Position numbers and translations under genes: made by a program | NCBI GenBank assembly: GCA_035556555.1 | Contig: DATMES010000027.1 | Location: 1 to 64,000 of the forward strand | DNA length: 64,000 bases | Reading direction: 5' to 3' | Origin: Frankiaceae bacterium | Lineage (GTDB): Bacteria > Actinomycetota > Actinomycetes > BP-191 | The notes under the pieces: model-generated | Database searches by the model: none | The model's input: the letters and a program-made list of their open reading frames with translations, nothing else | What the model was told of the DNA's origin: nothing | Shown: positions 22,761 to 31,734 of the stretch, piece by piece | Layout: every line of letters begins with the position of its first letter | Position numbering within the stretch: the stretch's first letter is position 1

Positions 22761-25328
22761 CTACCCGAGGGCGCAGTGCTCGGGCTCGTGCTCGGTGCGC
22801 TGCGCGGTGCCGTCGAGCCAGGTGGCAGACGACGACGAGCAGATCGTGTACGCGCCGACGGTCGCCAGCTGCCCGCTGACACCGCTGACGACGGGGCCGA
22901 GCGAGTTGGCGCGGACGACGATCCGCTCGCCGAGCGGCCCGGTCGCGTGGCAGTCGACCGTCGTCGCGACCGCGGGCGCCGGGTCCGCGGCGTGCGCCTC
23001 GGCGACGAGCGTGACGACGCCGGTCGGTGCGGTGACCACCCGGCACGTCGACACCACGCCGCTGCCGACGGACGGCACGGCCGACGGGGGTACGGGCGCG
23101 ACGCCGGACCCGCACGGCGCGACCGGGGTGAGCCGGTTGGCCGTGGCGCCGTCGCCGAGCTGCCCGCCGTCGTTGAGGCCCCACGCCCAGTACGCGCCGT
23201 TGCCGTCCACCGCCAGGCTGTGCCCCCCGCCGCCGCCGTCGAGCGCGGTGACGCCACTGAGCCCGCTCACGGTGACCGAGGTGGCCGAGGACGTCGTGGT
23301 GCCGTTGCCGAGCGCTCCGGCGCTGTTGTGGCCCCACGCCCTGACGGTCCCGTCGGAACGCAGCGCGAGCACGTGGGCGTAGCCCGTGGCGACTCCCGTC
23401 GTGCCCGCCGTGCCCCCGACGACCGCGGGGGTCCACCGGTCGGTCGTGGTGCCGTCGCCGAGCTGGCCGAAGGCGTTCTCGCCCCACGTCACGACGCCCG
23501 CCGGCGTGACGGCCACCCCCCACCGCGGGCCTGCCGCGACCGCCGTGGCGCCGCTGACCCCCGTGACCCTGACGGGGGCGTACGTCACCGTCTGCGCCGA
23601 GCCCCAGTGCCACACGGCTCCGGTGGACGTGACCGCGACCGCGTAGCTGTCGGCCGACGCGATGGCGGTGACGCCGGCCAGCGTGCCGATCTGCACCGGG
23701 GTGACCTGGCCGACCCCGGTGCCGTCGCCGAGCTGCCCGAAGCCGTTGTCGCCCCACGCCCACACCGACCCGCCGGGCCCCAGCGCGAGCGAGTGGTACA
23801 TGCCGGTCGCGATCGCCGTGACGCGGGGGAGTCCCGCCACCTTGACCGGGCGGGTCCGATCGACGCGGGTGCCGTCGCCGAGCTGCCCCGAGAGGTTGTA
23901 GCCCCACGCCCACACGGCGCCGTCGGCGTCGAGCGCGAGCGAGTGGAGGGCCGACGTCGCGACCGCCGTGATTCGCGTGAGCCCCGGTACGAGCGCCGGC
24001 CTGTGCCGGTCGACGTGCGTGCCGTCGCCGAGCTGGCCGTGGTCGTTGTCGCCCCACGCCCAGACGCCGCCGCCCGCGCCGACCGCGAGGGAGTGCTGCG
24101 CCCCGGCCGCGACCGCCGTGAACGCCGAGCACGACTCGACCGCCGGAGCGTCCGGCGGGGTGGCGAGCGCGGTGGCGGGTACGCAGAGCGGCTCCGGGAA
24201 GTACGTGTCGACGTCGTCCTTGCCGGTGCCGACAGGGCCCTGCCAGTTCTCGCCCCAGGCCCAGACGGTGCCCGCCGAGTCGAGGGCGAGCGTGTGGATG
24301 TAGCCGCCGGCGGTCTTGACGATGCCGTCGAGCTCGGCGATGTGCACGGGCGTCGTGACCTGGTCGCCGTACGCGGTGTTGGTGACGCGGCGGTACTCGT
24401 TGTTGCCCCAGGCGTGGACGTCGCCGGTGGTCGTGGTGGCGAGCGACCCGACGAGAGCCGCGTCGATGGACGCGACGTTGCCGAGGCCGGCCACCGCGGC
24501 GGGGGTGTTCTGCTGGACGAGGGTGCCGTTGCCGACCTCGCCGTAGTTGTTCCAGCCCCAGCCCCACACGGTGCCGTTCTGGCGGAGGGCGAGCGAGTGG
24601 GAGTTGCCGGCCTCGACGGTGAGGACGCCGGTCAGGCCGGCCACGCGGACGGGGGACCTGCGCATCGTCGCGGCGCCGTCGCCGAGCTGGCCCGCGCCGC
24701 CCTCGCCCCAGGCCCAGACGTCGCCGTCGCCGTCGACCGCGAGCGAGTGCGAGCCGCCCGCGGCGATCGCGACGATGCCGCTGAGGCCGGGCACCTGCAC
24801 CGGCTCGAGGCGGTCGGTCGTCGTGCCGTCGCCGAGCTGGCCCTGGGAGTTGTCGCCCCACGCCCACACCACGCCTCCCGCGCCGAGCGCGAGGGAGTGG
24901 CGCGCGCCGGCCGCGAGCTCCGTGATGCCGGTGAGGGCCAGCGCGACAGGGCGCGACCGCGAGACCTTCGTGCCGTCGCCGAGCTGGCCGTCGGCGTTGT
25001 CGCCCCAGGCCCAGACGGTACGAGCCTCGGTCAGAGCGAGCGCGTGGCGCGTGCCGCCGGAGACGGAGTACACCCCCGCGAGACCCCTGACCATCGTGGG
25101 GACGTACCGCTCCTCGGTCGTGCCGTCGCCGAGCTGGCCCGCGCTGTTGTCGCCCCAGGCCCAGACGGTGCCGCCGGGGCCGACGGCCATCGAGAAGACG
25201 CCGCCCGCGCTCACCGTCGAGAACGTCAGGCACCCCGGCTCCGCGGCCCGCGCGGGCGTGGAGGCGACGAGGCTCCCCGCCGCGAGGCAGCCCGCGGCGA
25301 GACGTGCCCATGCTCTGCTGGACCTCAC
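22761..25328 (-). CDS. Secreted RCC1-repeat protein (third of a tandem trio)
   Basis: An 855-residue exported protein. The GTG start gives a signal peptide (residues 1-28, ARA site). It then carries about fourteen RCC1/ATS1 repeats of roughly 50 residues with the signature [29 protein letters not shown], arranged as two blocks. A Cys-bearing spacer (about residue 385-400, VESCSAFTAVAAG) separates the blocks, so two seven-bladed propellers are likely. The last 110 residues form a distinct Ig-like domain starting CRVVTAPTGVVTLVAEAHA and ending with a conserved TEHEPEHC tail. It is the promoter-distal member of three tandem paralogues (25363-27914 and 27948-30527) spaced by 33-34 bases. Extracellular binding or scaffolding is likely; no enzyme motif is visible. 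Confidence 0.8.
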   Translation of the reverse strand: MRSSRAWARLAAGCLAAGSLVASTPARAAEPGCLTFSTVSAGGVFSMAVGPGGTVWAWGDNSAGQLGDGTTEERYVPTMVRGLAGVYSVSGGTRHALALTEARTVWAWGDNADGQLGDGTKVSRSRPVALALTGITELAAGARHSLALGAGGVVWAWGDNSQGQLGDGTTTDRLEPVQVPGLSGIVAIAAGGSHSLAVDGDGDVWAWGEGGAGQLGDGAATMRRSPVRVAGLTGVLTVEAGNSHSLALRQNGTVWGWGWNNYGEVGNGTLVQQNTPAAVAGLGNVASIDAALVGSLATTTTGDVHAWGNNEYRRVTNTAYGDQVTTPVHIAELDGIVKTAGGYIHTLALDSAGTVWAWGENWQGPVGTGKDDVDTYFPEPLCVPATALATPPDAPAVESCSAFTAVAAGAQHSLAVGAGGGVWAWGDNDHGQLGDGTHVDRHRPALVPGLTRITAVATSALHSLALDADGAVWAWGYNLSGQLGDGTRVDRTRPVKVAGLPRVTAIATGMYHSLALGPGGSVWAWGDNGFGQLGDGTGVGQVTPVQIGTLAGVTAIASADSYAVAVTSTGAVWHWGSAQTVTYAPVRVTGVSGATAVAAGPRWGVAVTPAGVVTWGENAFGQLGDGTTTDRWTPAVVGGTAGTTGVATGYAHVLALRSDGTVRAWGHNSAGALGNGTTTSSATSVTVSGLSGVTALDGGGGGHSLAVDGNGAYWAWGLNDGGQLGDGATANRLTPVAPCGSGVAPVPPSAVPSVGSGVVSTCRVVTAPTGVVTLVAEAHAADPAPAVATTVDCHATGPLGERIVVRANSLGPVVSGVSGQLATVGAYTICSSSSATWLDGTAQRTEHEPEHCALG

Positions 25329-25362
25329 GTACGTTCTCCCGTCCCTCTGGGGTGTCCCGGGG

Positions 25363-27914
25363 TTAGCCGGGCGCGCAGTGCTGCTGCTCGGTCTCCGTGC
25401 GCTGCTCGATGCCGTCGAGCCAGGTCGCGGTCGCCCAGGAACAGACGGTGTAGACGCCGGACGTCATGATCTGGCCGCTGACGCCGGTGACGACCGGGCC
25501 GAGGGAGTTGGCGCGGACGGTGATGCGCTCGTTCAGCGGCCCGCTCGCGGTGCACTCGACGGTCATCGCGACCGCGGGCACCCCGTCGAACGCGTGTGCC
25601 TCCGCGACGAGCACCGTGAGGCCGTTCGCGGTGGGGACGAGGCGGCACGTCGAGACGACGCCGGCGTCGGTGGACGGCACGGCGGGTACGGGCACCGGCT
25701 CGGTGCCGCACGGCGCGACCGGCGCGCGCCGCGCGGTCGTCGTGCCGTCACCGAGCTGGCCGGCGTGGTTGGCGCCCCAGGCCCAGTACGCGCCGTCGGT
25801 GCCGAGCGCGACGCTGTGGAAGAAGGCGGCGGTGACGGCGGTGACGTTCCTCGGCTCAGGGAGGAGGACGGGGGACATCCGCATCGAGGCGGCGGAGCCG
25901 TCGCCGAGCTGGCCGGAGGCGTTGCTGCCCCAGGCGCGGATCCGGCCGCCGACGGTGGCCGCGAGCGTGTGCGCGTTGCCCGCGCCCACGGAGACGGTGC
26001 CGGAGGTGCCCGGCACGAGCGCCGGCGTCCACCGGGTGACGGTCGTGCCGTCGCCGAGCTGGCCCGAGGTGTTCTCGCCCCACGTCACGACGCCCGCCGA
26101 GGTGACGGCCGCGGTGTGCTCGAACCCGGCCGCGATCGCCGTGACGCCGCTGACGCCGAGGACGCGCGTGGGGACGTTCGTGACGGGGCTCGTGTCGCCC
26201 ACTCGTAGACCAGCCCGGAGCCGGTGAGGGCGACCGATCGGTTCCCTCCGCCCGCGATCGCGGTGACTCCGGCGATCGTGCCGAGCTGCACCGGCGTACG
26301 GCGGCTCGTGTTGGTGCCGTCGCCGACCTCCCCGGAGCTGTTCATGCCCCAGGCCCAGACGGTGCCCCCGGGGCCGAGGGCGAGCGAGTGCATGTACCCC
26401 GTCGCGATCGCCGTGATCCGGGGGAGCCCGGGGACCCGGAACGGGCGGTCGCGGTCGATGCGCGTCCCGTCGCCGAGCTGGCCGTACGCGTTGGACCCCC
26501 ATGCCCACACGGCGCCGTCGCCGTCGAGCGCGAGGACGTGCAGGCCCGACATCGCGACCGCGGTGATCCCCGTGAGCCCCGCGACGAGCGCCGGGCGGTG
26601 CCGGTCGACGCGGGTGCCGTCGCCGAGCTGGCCGACGGTGTTGCTGCCCCACGTCCAGACACCGCCGCCCGCGCCGACGGCGGCCGTGGAGTACGCCCCC
26701 GCGGAGATCGCCGTGAACGGCGAGCACGACTCGACGCTCGGCGGGTCCGGCGGGGCCGCGACAGCCGTCGGCGCGACGCAGAGAGCCTGGGGCTCGTACG
26801 TCTCGTCGGGCTCCCCGGCCCCGACCTGCCCGTTGCCGTTGTGCCCCCACGACCACACCGCGCCGGCGGCGTCGACCGCGAGGGTGTGCTGGAAGCCGTT
26901 CGCGAACGCCTGCACCGCGGGCAGCCCGGTGACCTGCGTCGGGACGTACGCCGCGCCGCTGGGACCGGGGATGCGGCCCCACGTGTTGTCCCCCCAGGCC
27001 CAGAGGCTGCCGTCGGCGGCCCGCGCCATCGACGACGTGATCCTCGCGGCGACCGAGACGGCGGTCGTGAGCACGCTCGTGGCGACGGGAGCGTTGCGCT
27101 GGACCGTGGTGCCGTCGCCGACCTCGCCATTGCGGTTCTTGCCCCAGCCCCAGACGGCGCCGCCGGCGGTGACGGCGAGGGAGTTCTCCTCGCCGGCCGC
27201 CACGCCCACGACGCCCGTCGGGGCCGCGAGGCGTACGGGCGACGTCCTCGAGGTCACGGCGCCGTCGCCGAGCTGGCCGCCGCGGCCCTCGCCCCACGCC
27301 CACACGCGGCCGTCCGCGGTGACGGCGAGGGTGTGCCACTGGCCGCCCGCGACCGCGACGACGTTCGTCAGCCCGGGTACCTGGGTCGGGGTGTGCCGCT
27401 CGGTGGTGGTGCCGTCGCCGAGCTGGCCGTACGTGTTGTCGCCCCACGCCCACAGCACGCCGCCCTCACCGATCGCCAGGGAGTGGCGGGCACCCGCGGC
27501 GATGGCGGTGATGCCGCTCAGCGCGAGCTGGTACGGCCGCGAGCGGGACGTCGACGTGCCGTCGCCGAGCTCGCCGTACCCGTTGTTGCCCCAGGCCCAC
27601 ACGCTGCCGGTCGCGGTGAGCGCCAGCGAGTGGTCCGCGCCGCCGTCCACCGCCGTCACGCCGGCGATCCCGGAGACGGGGGCGGGCTCGAAACCGTCGT
27701 CCGTGGAGCCGGTGCCGAGCTGGCCCCGCGAGTTGTCACCCCACGACCAGACGGTGCCACCCGGGCCGACGGCGAGGGAGTGGTCCTGGCCCGCGCCGAC
27801 CGCCGTGAACGGCACGCAGCCGGGCTCCGCCGCGGACGCGGCAGGAGCCACCAAGGCCCCTGCCGCGACGCAGACCGCGACGGCGCGGGCCCATCGCCTC
27901 GTCGTCGTACGCAT
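25363..27914 (-). pseudogene. Secreted RCC1-repeat protein, frameshifted (second of trio)
   Basis: The ATG at 27914 opens a signal peptide (MRTTTRRWARAVAV start) followed by RCC1 repeats like those of its neighbours. The frame is lost at about 26198-26200, where the coding strand reads GAGTGGGCGACACG. One extra G would restore GLVYEWGDTSPV and join the upstream frame to the downstream frame. That downstream frame then continues with RCC1 repeats and the same C-terminal Ig-like domain to 25363. The intact protein would have about 850 residues. Either the gene is inactivated by a one-base deletion in a G/C run, or the run was misread in sequencing. It lies between the other two paralogues in one transcription unit. 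Confidence 0.72.
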
Positions 27915-27947
27915 GGGTCGTTCCCCCTCTGGGTCGTGCCCCGGGGG

Positions 27948-30527
27948 TTAGCCGGGCGCGCAGTGCTCCTGCTCGGTCTCCGTGCGCTGGTTGATGCCGT
28001 CCAGCCACGTCGCGGTCGAGGACGAGCAGATGGTGAATCCGCCTGACGTCACGATCTGGCCGCTGACGCCGGTCACGACAGGGCCGAGTGAGTTCGCGCG
28101 AATCGTGATGTTCTGGCCGAGCGGCCCGGTCGCCGTGCACACGACCGTCGTCGCGACTGCCGGCAGAGAGTCGACGGCATGCGCTTCGGCCACGAGCGTC
28201 ACGACACCGCCGACCGGTACGAGACGGCAGGTCGAGACGACACCGGTGCCCACCTCGGGCACGTTTGACGGCGGCACCGGTGTCGGGGTCGTGCCGCACG
28301 GCGCGATGGGCGAGGTCTTCCTCACCGCGGTTCCGTCGCCGAGCTGGCCTCGGCCGTTCGCGCCCCAGGCCCAGTACGCCCCCGCATCGTCGAGCGCGTA
28401 GGTCTGGGCCTGGCCCGCCTGTACGGCCGTGATCCCTGACAGACCCGGCACTGTCACCGGCGTGGGCGAGTCGGTCGTGGTGCCGTTGCCGAGCTGACCG
28501 GACCCGTTGTACCCCCACGCCTTGACGGTCCCCGCGGCCGTGAGGGCGACCATGTGCGTGTTACCAGGGTCGATCGCGGTGGCGCCGGCGGTGCCGGGGA
28601 CGAGGAATGGCGTCGGGCGCATCGTGTACGTCCCGTCGCCGATCTGGCCCCACGAGTTGTCGCCCCAGGTCTGCACGCCGGCAGGCGTGACAGCGGTCGA
28701 ATGCGAGTACGCCGCCGCGATCGCGGTCGCGCCGGTCAGCACGGTCACGGGAGTCGAACGAGTCGTCGTAGTGCCGTCCCCGACCTGCCCCGCGTAGTTG
28801 ATGCCCCATGCCGAGACCGTGCCGGTGCCGCCGAGCGCCATCGAGTGGCGTTCGCCCGCCGCCACTGCCGTGACACCGGCGAGTGTCGGGAGCTGCACGG
28901 GTGTCGTACGCCGTGTGGTCGTGCCGTCGCCGAGCTGGCTCACGGAGTTGTCACCCCACGTCCACACGGTGCCACCGGGGCCGACGGCGAGGCCGTGCCC
29001 GTAGCCCGCGGCGATCGCCGTCGCCTTGGGCAAGAGTGCCTTGACGGGGCGCGTGCGGGTGGTCGTCGTGCCGTCGCCGAGCTGGCCGAACGCGTTGTAG
29101 CCCCACGCCCACACGACACCGTCGGCATCCAGCGCGAGCGAGTGGTACGAGAACGCTGCCAGCGCTGTGATACGGGTGAGGCCAGGTACGAGCGCGGGGC
29201 GGTACCTGTCGATCTTGCTGCCGTCGCCGAGCTGGCCCCTGTCGTTCGCGCCCCAAGCCCAGACCGCGCCACCAGGACCGATGGCCAGGACGTGGTTTTC
29301 GCCGGCCGCGATCGCCGTGAACGGCGCGCACGACTCCGCGCTCGGCCCTGCAGGTGCCGGCGGCACCGCGGCGGCGGGTGTCACGCAGAGCGGCTCCGGC
29401 GTGAAGGCGTAGTCGATGTTGCCGGTCCCGAGCTGGCCCTGGTCGCCGCGGCCCCACGCCCAGATCGCGCCGGCGCCGTCGAGGGCCAGCGTGTGGTCAC
29501 GTCCGTTGGCGGCCTTGACGACACCGCTGATGCCTGCCACCTGCGTCGGGACGGACACCTCGCCGCCGTGCGGGCTGAATCGGCCGGAGTCGTCCAGACC
29601 CCAGCCCAGGACGTTGCCGGCCGTCGTGACGGCCGTCGCGGACATCGCCTCCGCGGACGTGCTCACGATCCCGCTGACGGCGAGCTGCACGGGGCTGTTC
29701 TGCTGAGCGCCGGATCCGTCGCCGACCTCGCCGAAGCGGTTGAGGCCCCAGCCCCACAGGTCGCCGTTCGCGTCGACGGCGTGGGAGAAGTAGATGCCCG
29801 CCGAGACCGACACCACGTTGCTCAGCGTCGTGACGCGCACGGGTGAGGTGTGCGAGGCGGTGGTGCCGGTGCCGAGCTGGCCGTTGGTGCCGAAGCCCCA
29901 GGTCCACAGGTCGCCGTTCGCGGTGACTGCCATCGAATGGCTGCCGCCGGCGGCGATCGCGGTGACCCCGATGAGGCCCGGCACCTGGACCGGCGTCGGC
30001 CGGTCGGTCGTCGTGCCGTCGCCGAGCTGGCCGGAGGAGTTGTCGCCCCAGGCCCAGACGGTGCCCGCGGCGCCGATGGCGAGCGAGTGCTTGTACCCCG
30101 CCGCGATCTCGGTGATCCCGTCGAGGGTCAGTGGCTGGGGGCGGGACCGCGAGGTCGTGGTGCCGTCGCCGAGCTGCCCGTCGGCGTTGGCGCCCCAGGC
30201 CCAGACGGTGCGCGCCTCGGTGAGCGCGAGTGAGTGCCCGAACCCGCCCGAGACCGAGTAGACGCCCGCGAGGCCCGCGACCGGTGCCGGTGTGCTCCGC
30301 TCCTCGACGGTGCCGTCACCGAGCTGGCCCGAGGAGTTGTCACCCCACGTCCAGACGGTGCCGCCGTGGCCGACGGCGAGGGAGTGGTCCCAGCCGGCCG
30401 CGACGGTGGCGAACGTCAGGCACTCGGTCTCGTCGGCTCGCGCCGCCGTGCCGGTGCCGGCGACCAGGCTTCCCGCGACGACGCACACCGCCGCCGTACG
30501 CGCCCATGCTTGGTGAATCGTGCGCAC
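27948..30527 (-). CDS. Secreted RCC1-repeat protein (first of a tandem trio)
   Basis: An 859-residue exported paralogue. I place the start at GTG 30527 rather than the longer frame because it aligns with the starts of the other two (xRxxxxAWAR) and has GGGGA at suitable spacing. It has a signal peptide to about residue 34 and a first RCC1 block. Then comes a spacer with ESCAPFTAIAAG, a second RCC1 block, and the shared C-terminal domain (CRLVPVGGVVTLVAEAHA, then ATWLDGINQRTETEQEHCAPG). Its stop lies 33 bases before the start of the next paralogue. Propeller surfaces of this type bind proteins or nucleotides in eukaryotes; the bacterial secreted versions are uncharacterised. Confidence 0.8.
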   Translation of the reverse strand: MRTIHQAWARTAAVCVVAGSLVAGTGTAARADETECLTFATVAAGWDHSLAVGHGGTVWTWGDNSSGQLGDGTVEERSTPAPVAGLAGVYSVSGGFGHSLALTEARTVWAWGANADGQLGDGTTTSRSRPQPLTLDGITEIAAGYKHSLAIGAAGTVWAWGDNSSGQLGDGTTTDRPTPVQVPGLIGVTAIAAGGSHSMAVTANGDLWTWGFGTNGQLGTGTTASHTSPVRVTTLSNVVSVSAGIYFSHAVDANGDLWGWGLNRFGEVGDGSGAQQNSPVQLAVSGIVSTSAEAMSATAVTTAGNVLGWGLDDSGRFSPHGGEVSVPTQVAGISGVVKAANGRDHTLALDGAGAIWAWGRGDQGQLGTGNIDYAFTPEPLCVTPAAAVPPAPAGPSAESCAPFTAIAAGENHVLAIGPGGAVWAWGANDRGQLGDGSKIDRYRPALVPGLTRITALAAFSYHSLALDADGVVWAWGYNAFGQLGDGTTTTRTRPVKALLPKATAIAAGYGHGLAVGPGGTVWTWGDNSVSQLGDGTTTRRTTPVQLPTLAGVTAVAAGERHSMALGGTGTVSAWGINYAGQVGDGTTTTRSTPVTVLTGATAIAAAYSHSTAVTPAGVQTWGDNSWGQIGDGTYTMRPTPFLVPGTAGATAIDPGNTHMVALTAAGTVKAWGYNGSGQLGNGTTTDSPTPVTVPGLSGITAVQAGQAQTYALDDAGAYWAWGANGRGQLGDGTAVRKTSPIAPCGTTPTPVPPSNVPEVGTGVVSTCRLVPVGGVVTLVAEAHAVDSLPAVATTVVCTATGPLGQNITIRANSLGPVVTGVSGQIVTSGGFTICSSSTATWLDGINQRTETEQEHCAPG

Positions 30528-30648
30528 GAAAGATCCCCGCCCCATAGATGAACGACGGCCCCCCCTGGGCCCCGGACGAGCGAGGATGACAGGAAATGCC
30601 GGGTTTGTCTCCCACGGTAGGGAGATCGCCCGGGGCCGGGGGCTGCCG

Positions 30649-31332
30649 TCAGACGGTGCGGAGCGTGACCGTGAACCCGCGCTGGCCGGCCAGCGTGAGG
30701 ACGTTGCCCACCATCGGGCCGGTCTCCGTGCAGGTGCCGATGCAGGCGCGGCTGACGATGCCGTACGCCGTGCCGGTCGCGACGTGGACGAGCGGGCCGC
30801 CGGAGTCGCCGAAGTGGATCGGCCCGGAGACGTTGTGCGTCGTCGCGGTGTCGCTCATGACGACCGCCTGGCGGCGCTCCTGCGTGACGTTCGTCGTGCT
30901 GTAGCCGAGGCCGTAGCCGGAGATCTGCACGAGGTCGCCGAGCGTCGTCTGCGCCGGGGAGGTGACGCCGGTCGGGTACTGCGGGTGGCCCTTCACGGCC
31001 GCGGAGACGCGGTGGGTGTGGCCGGTGCGGACCTCGATGAGCGCGTAGTCGGGCGCGGCGGCGTTGGCGTCGCCGATGAGCGCGACGTCGCCCCAGACGG
31101 TGCCGTTGATGTCGGCGACGTCCTGGCCGACGCTGGTGACGCAGTGCGCGGCGGTGCCGATGTAGACCTTGCCCGCCTTGGTGCCGGTGCCGTCGTAGAC
31201 GAAGTTCGTGGTGCAGGCCGAGTTGCCCGCCACCATGTAGTCGCCGGGCTGGAGCAGGCCGTTCGCCGCGGACGCGGGAGCGCCCGGGACCACGACCGCC
31301 GCGAGGGCGAGGACTGCCAGAAGCTCTTTCAC
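30649..31332 (-). CDS. Secreted trypsin-like (S1) serine protease
   Basis: A 227-residue exported protease of the chymotrypsin clan. The signal peptide is residues 1-23 (ASA site). Catalytic residues are readable as His in IGTAAHCV, Asp in PDYALIEV and Ser in HFGDSGGPLV. Cys pairs (SACTTN with TAAHC, and RACIGTC) would stabilise the fold. It lacks a long propeptide, like streptogrisin-unrelated short S1 proteases of actinobacteria. The GTG start at 31332 follows AGGAGA and a CCCCTAC leader. The gene precedes the RCC1 trio on the same strand by 121 bases and may be cotranscribed with it. Confidence 0.85.
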   Translation of the reverse strand: MKELLAVLALAAVVVPGAPASAANGLLQPGDYMVAGNSACTTNFVYDGTGTKAGKVYIGTAAHCVTSVGQDVADINGTVWGDVALIGDANAAAPDYALIEVRTGHTHRVSAAVKGHPQYPTGVTSPAQTTLGDLVQISGYGLGYSTTNVTQERRQAVVMSDTATTHNVSGPIHFGDSGGPLVHVATGTAYGIVSRACIGTCTETGPMVGNVLTLAGQRGFTVTLRTV

Positions 31333-31398
31333 TGTTTCTCCTGTAGGGGTGGAGATGCTGATGCTCTTCCGACGTTCGGGCCGCCAGATCGTCGCGAG

Positions 31399-31442
31399 TG
31401 TCGGATACCCGACAGCGGAGCGTACGCCCGGTTTCGTACGCT
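31399..31442. promoter_or_regulatory. Inverted repeats upstream of tyrosinase operon
   Basis: Two inverted repeats lie in the 155-bp divergent gap. TGTCGG-ATAC-CCGACA occupies 31399-31414. AGCGTACG-N8-CGTACGCT occupies 31419-31442. The second is a perfect 8-bp dyad 46 bases before the ATG at 31488 and is a candidate operator. No regulator gene is adjacent. Confidence 0.4.
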
Positions 31443-31487
31443 TTCTCCGCTTCGCGCCGACCGAGCGCGAGGACAGGGGAGACAACC

Positions 31488-31733
31488 ATGGCCAAGCGCA
31501 AGGCATCGGAACGACCGGAGGAACGTCCGCGCGTCGAGGTGGTCGAGGGCGAGGCGGGTCCTCAGCTCGTCGTCGACGGCCTGCTGCGCCGCCATGACAC
31601 TCTGCCCAACGGGCAGCTCGTCCTGGACGACTACGCGTACGACCCCGCCGACGACCTCGAGGAGCTGGGCCGCCGCTTCGCCGACCACCTCGACCGCGCC
31701 GCCGCGGCCAGGGCCGAGCGGGGGGACGCCTGA
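31488..31733 (+). CDS. Small protein coupled to tyrosinase-vWA gene
   Basis: An 81-residue cytoplasmic-type protein with no signal peptide. It has a basic N-terminus (MAKRKASERPEERPR), a short strand-rich core (QLVVDGLLRRHDTLPNGQLVLDDYAYDP) and an acidic/Arg helix (DDLEELGRRFADHLDRAAAARAE). The ATG at 31488 is preceded by AGGGGAGA. Its stop is one base before the ATG of the tyrosinase-vWA gene, so the two are coupled. In streptomycetes a small MelC1 protein precedes tyrosinase and loads its copper. This protein is shorter and shows no sequence resemblance I can see, so any equivalent role is speculation. Confidence 0.65.
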   Translation: MAKRKASERPEERPRVEVVEGEAGPQLVVDGLLRRHDTLPNGQLVLDDYAYDPADDLEELGRRFADHLDRAAAARAERGDA

Positions 31734-31734
31734 G

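Noticed and set aside
21463-25311. Very long leftward open frame of 1282 codons
   Set aside because: It is out of frame with the RCC1 gene and antisense to the flotillin gene, with Arg/Gly/His-rich shadow composition. It is an artefact of high GC.
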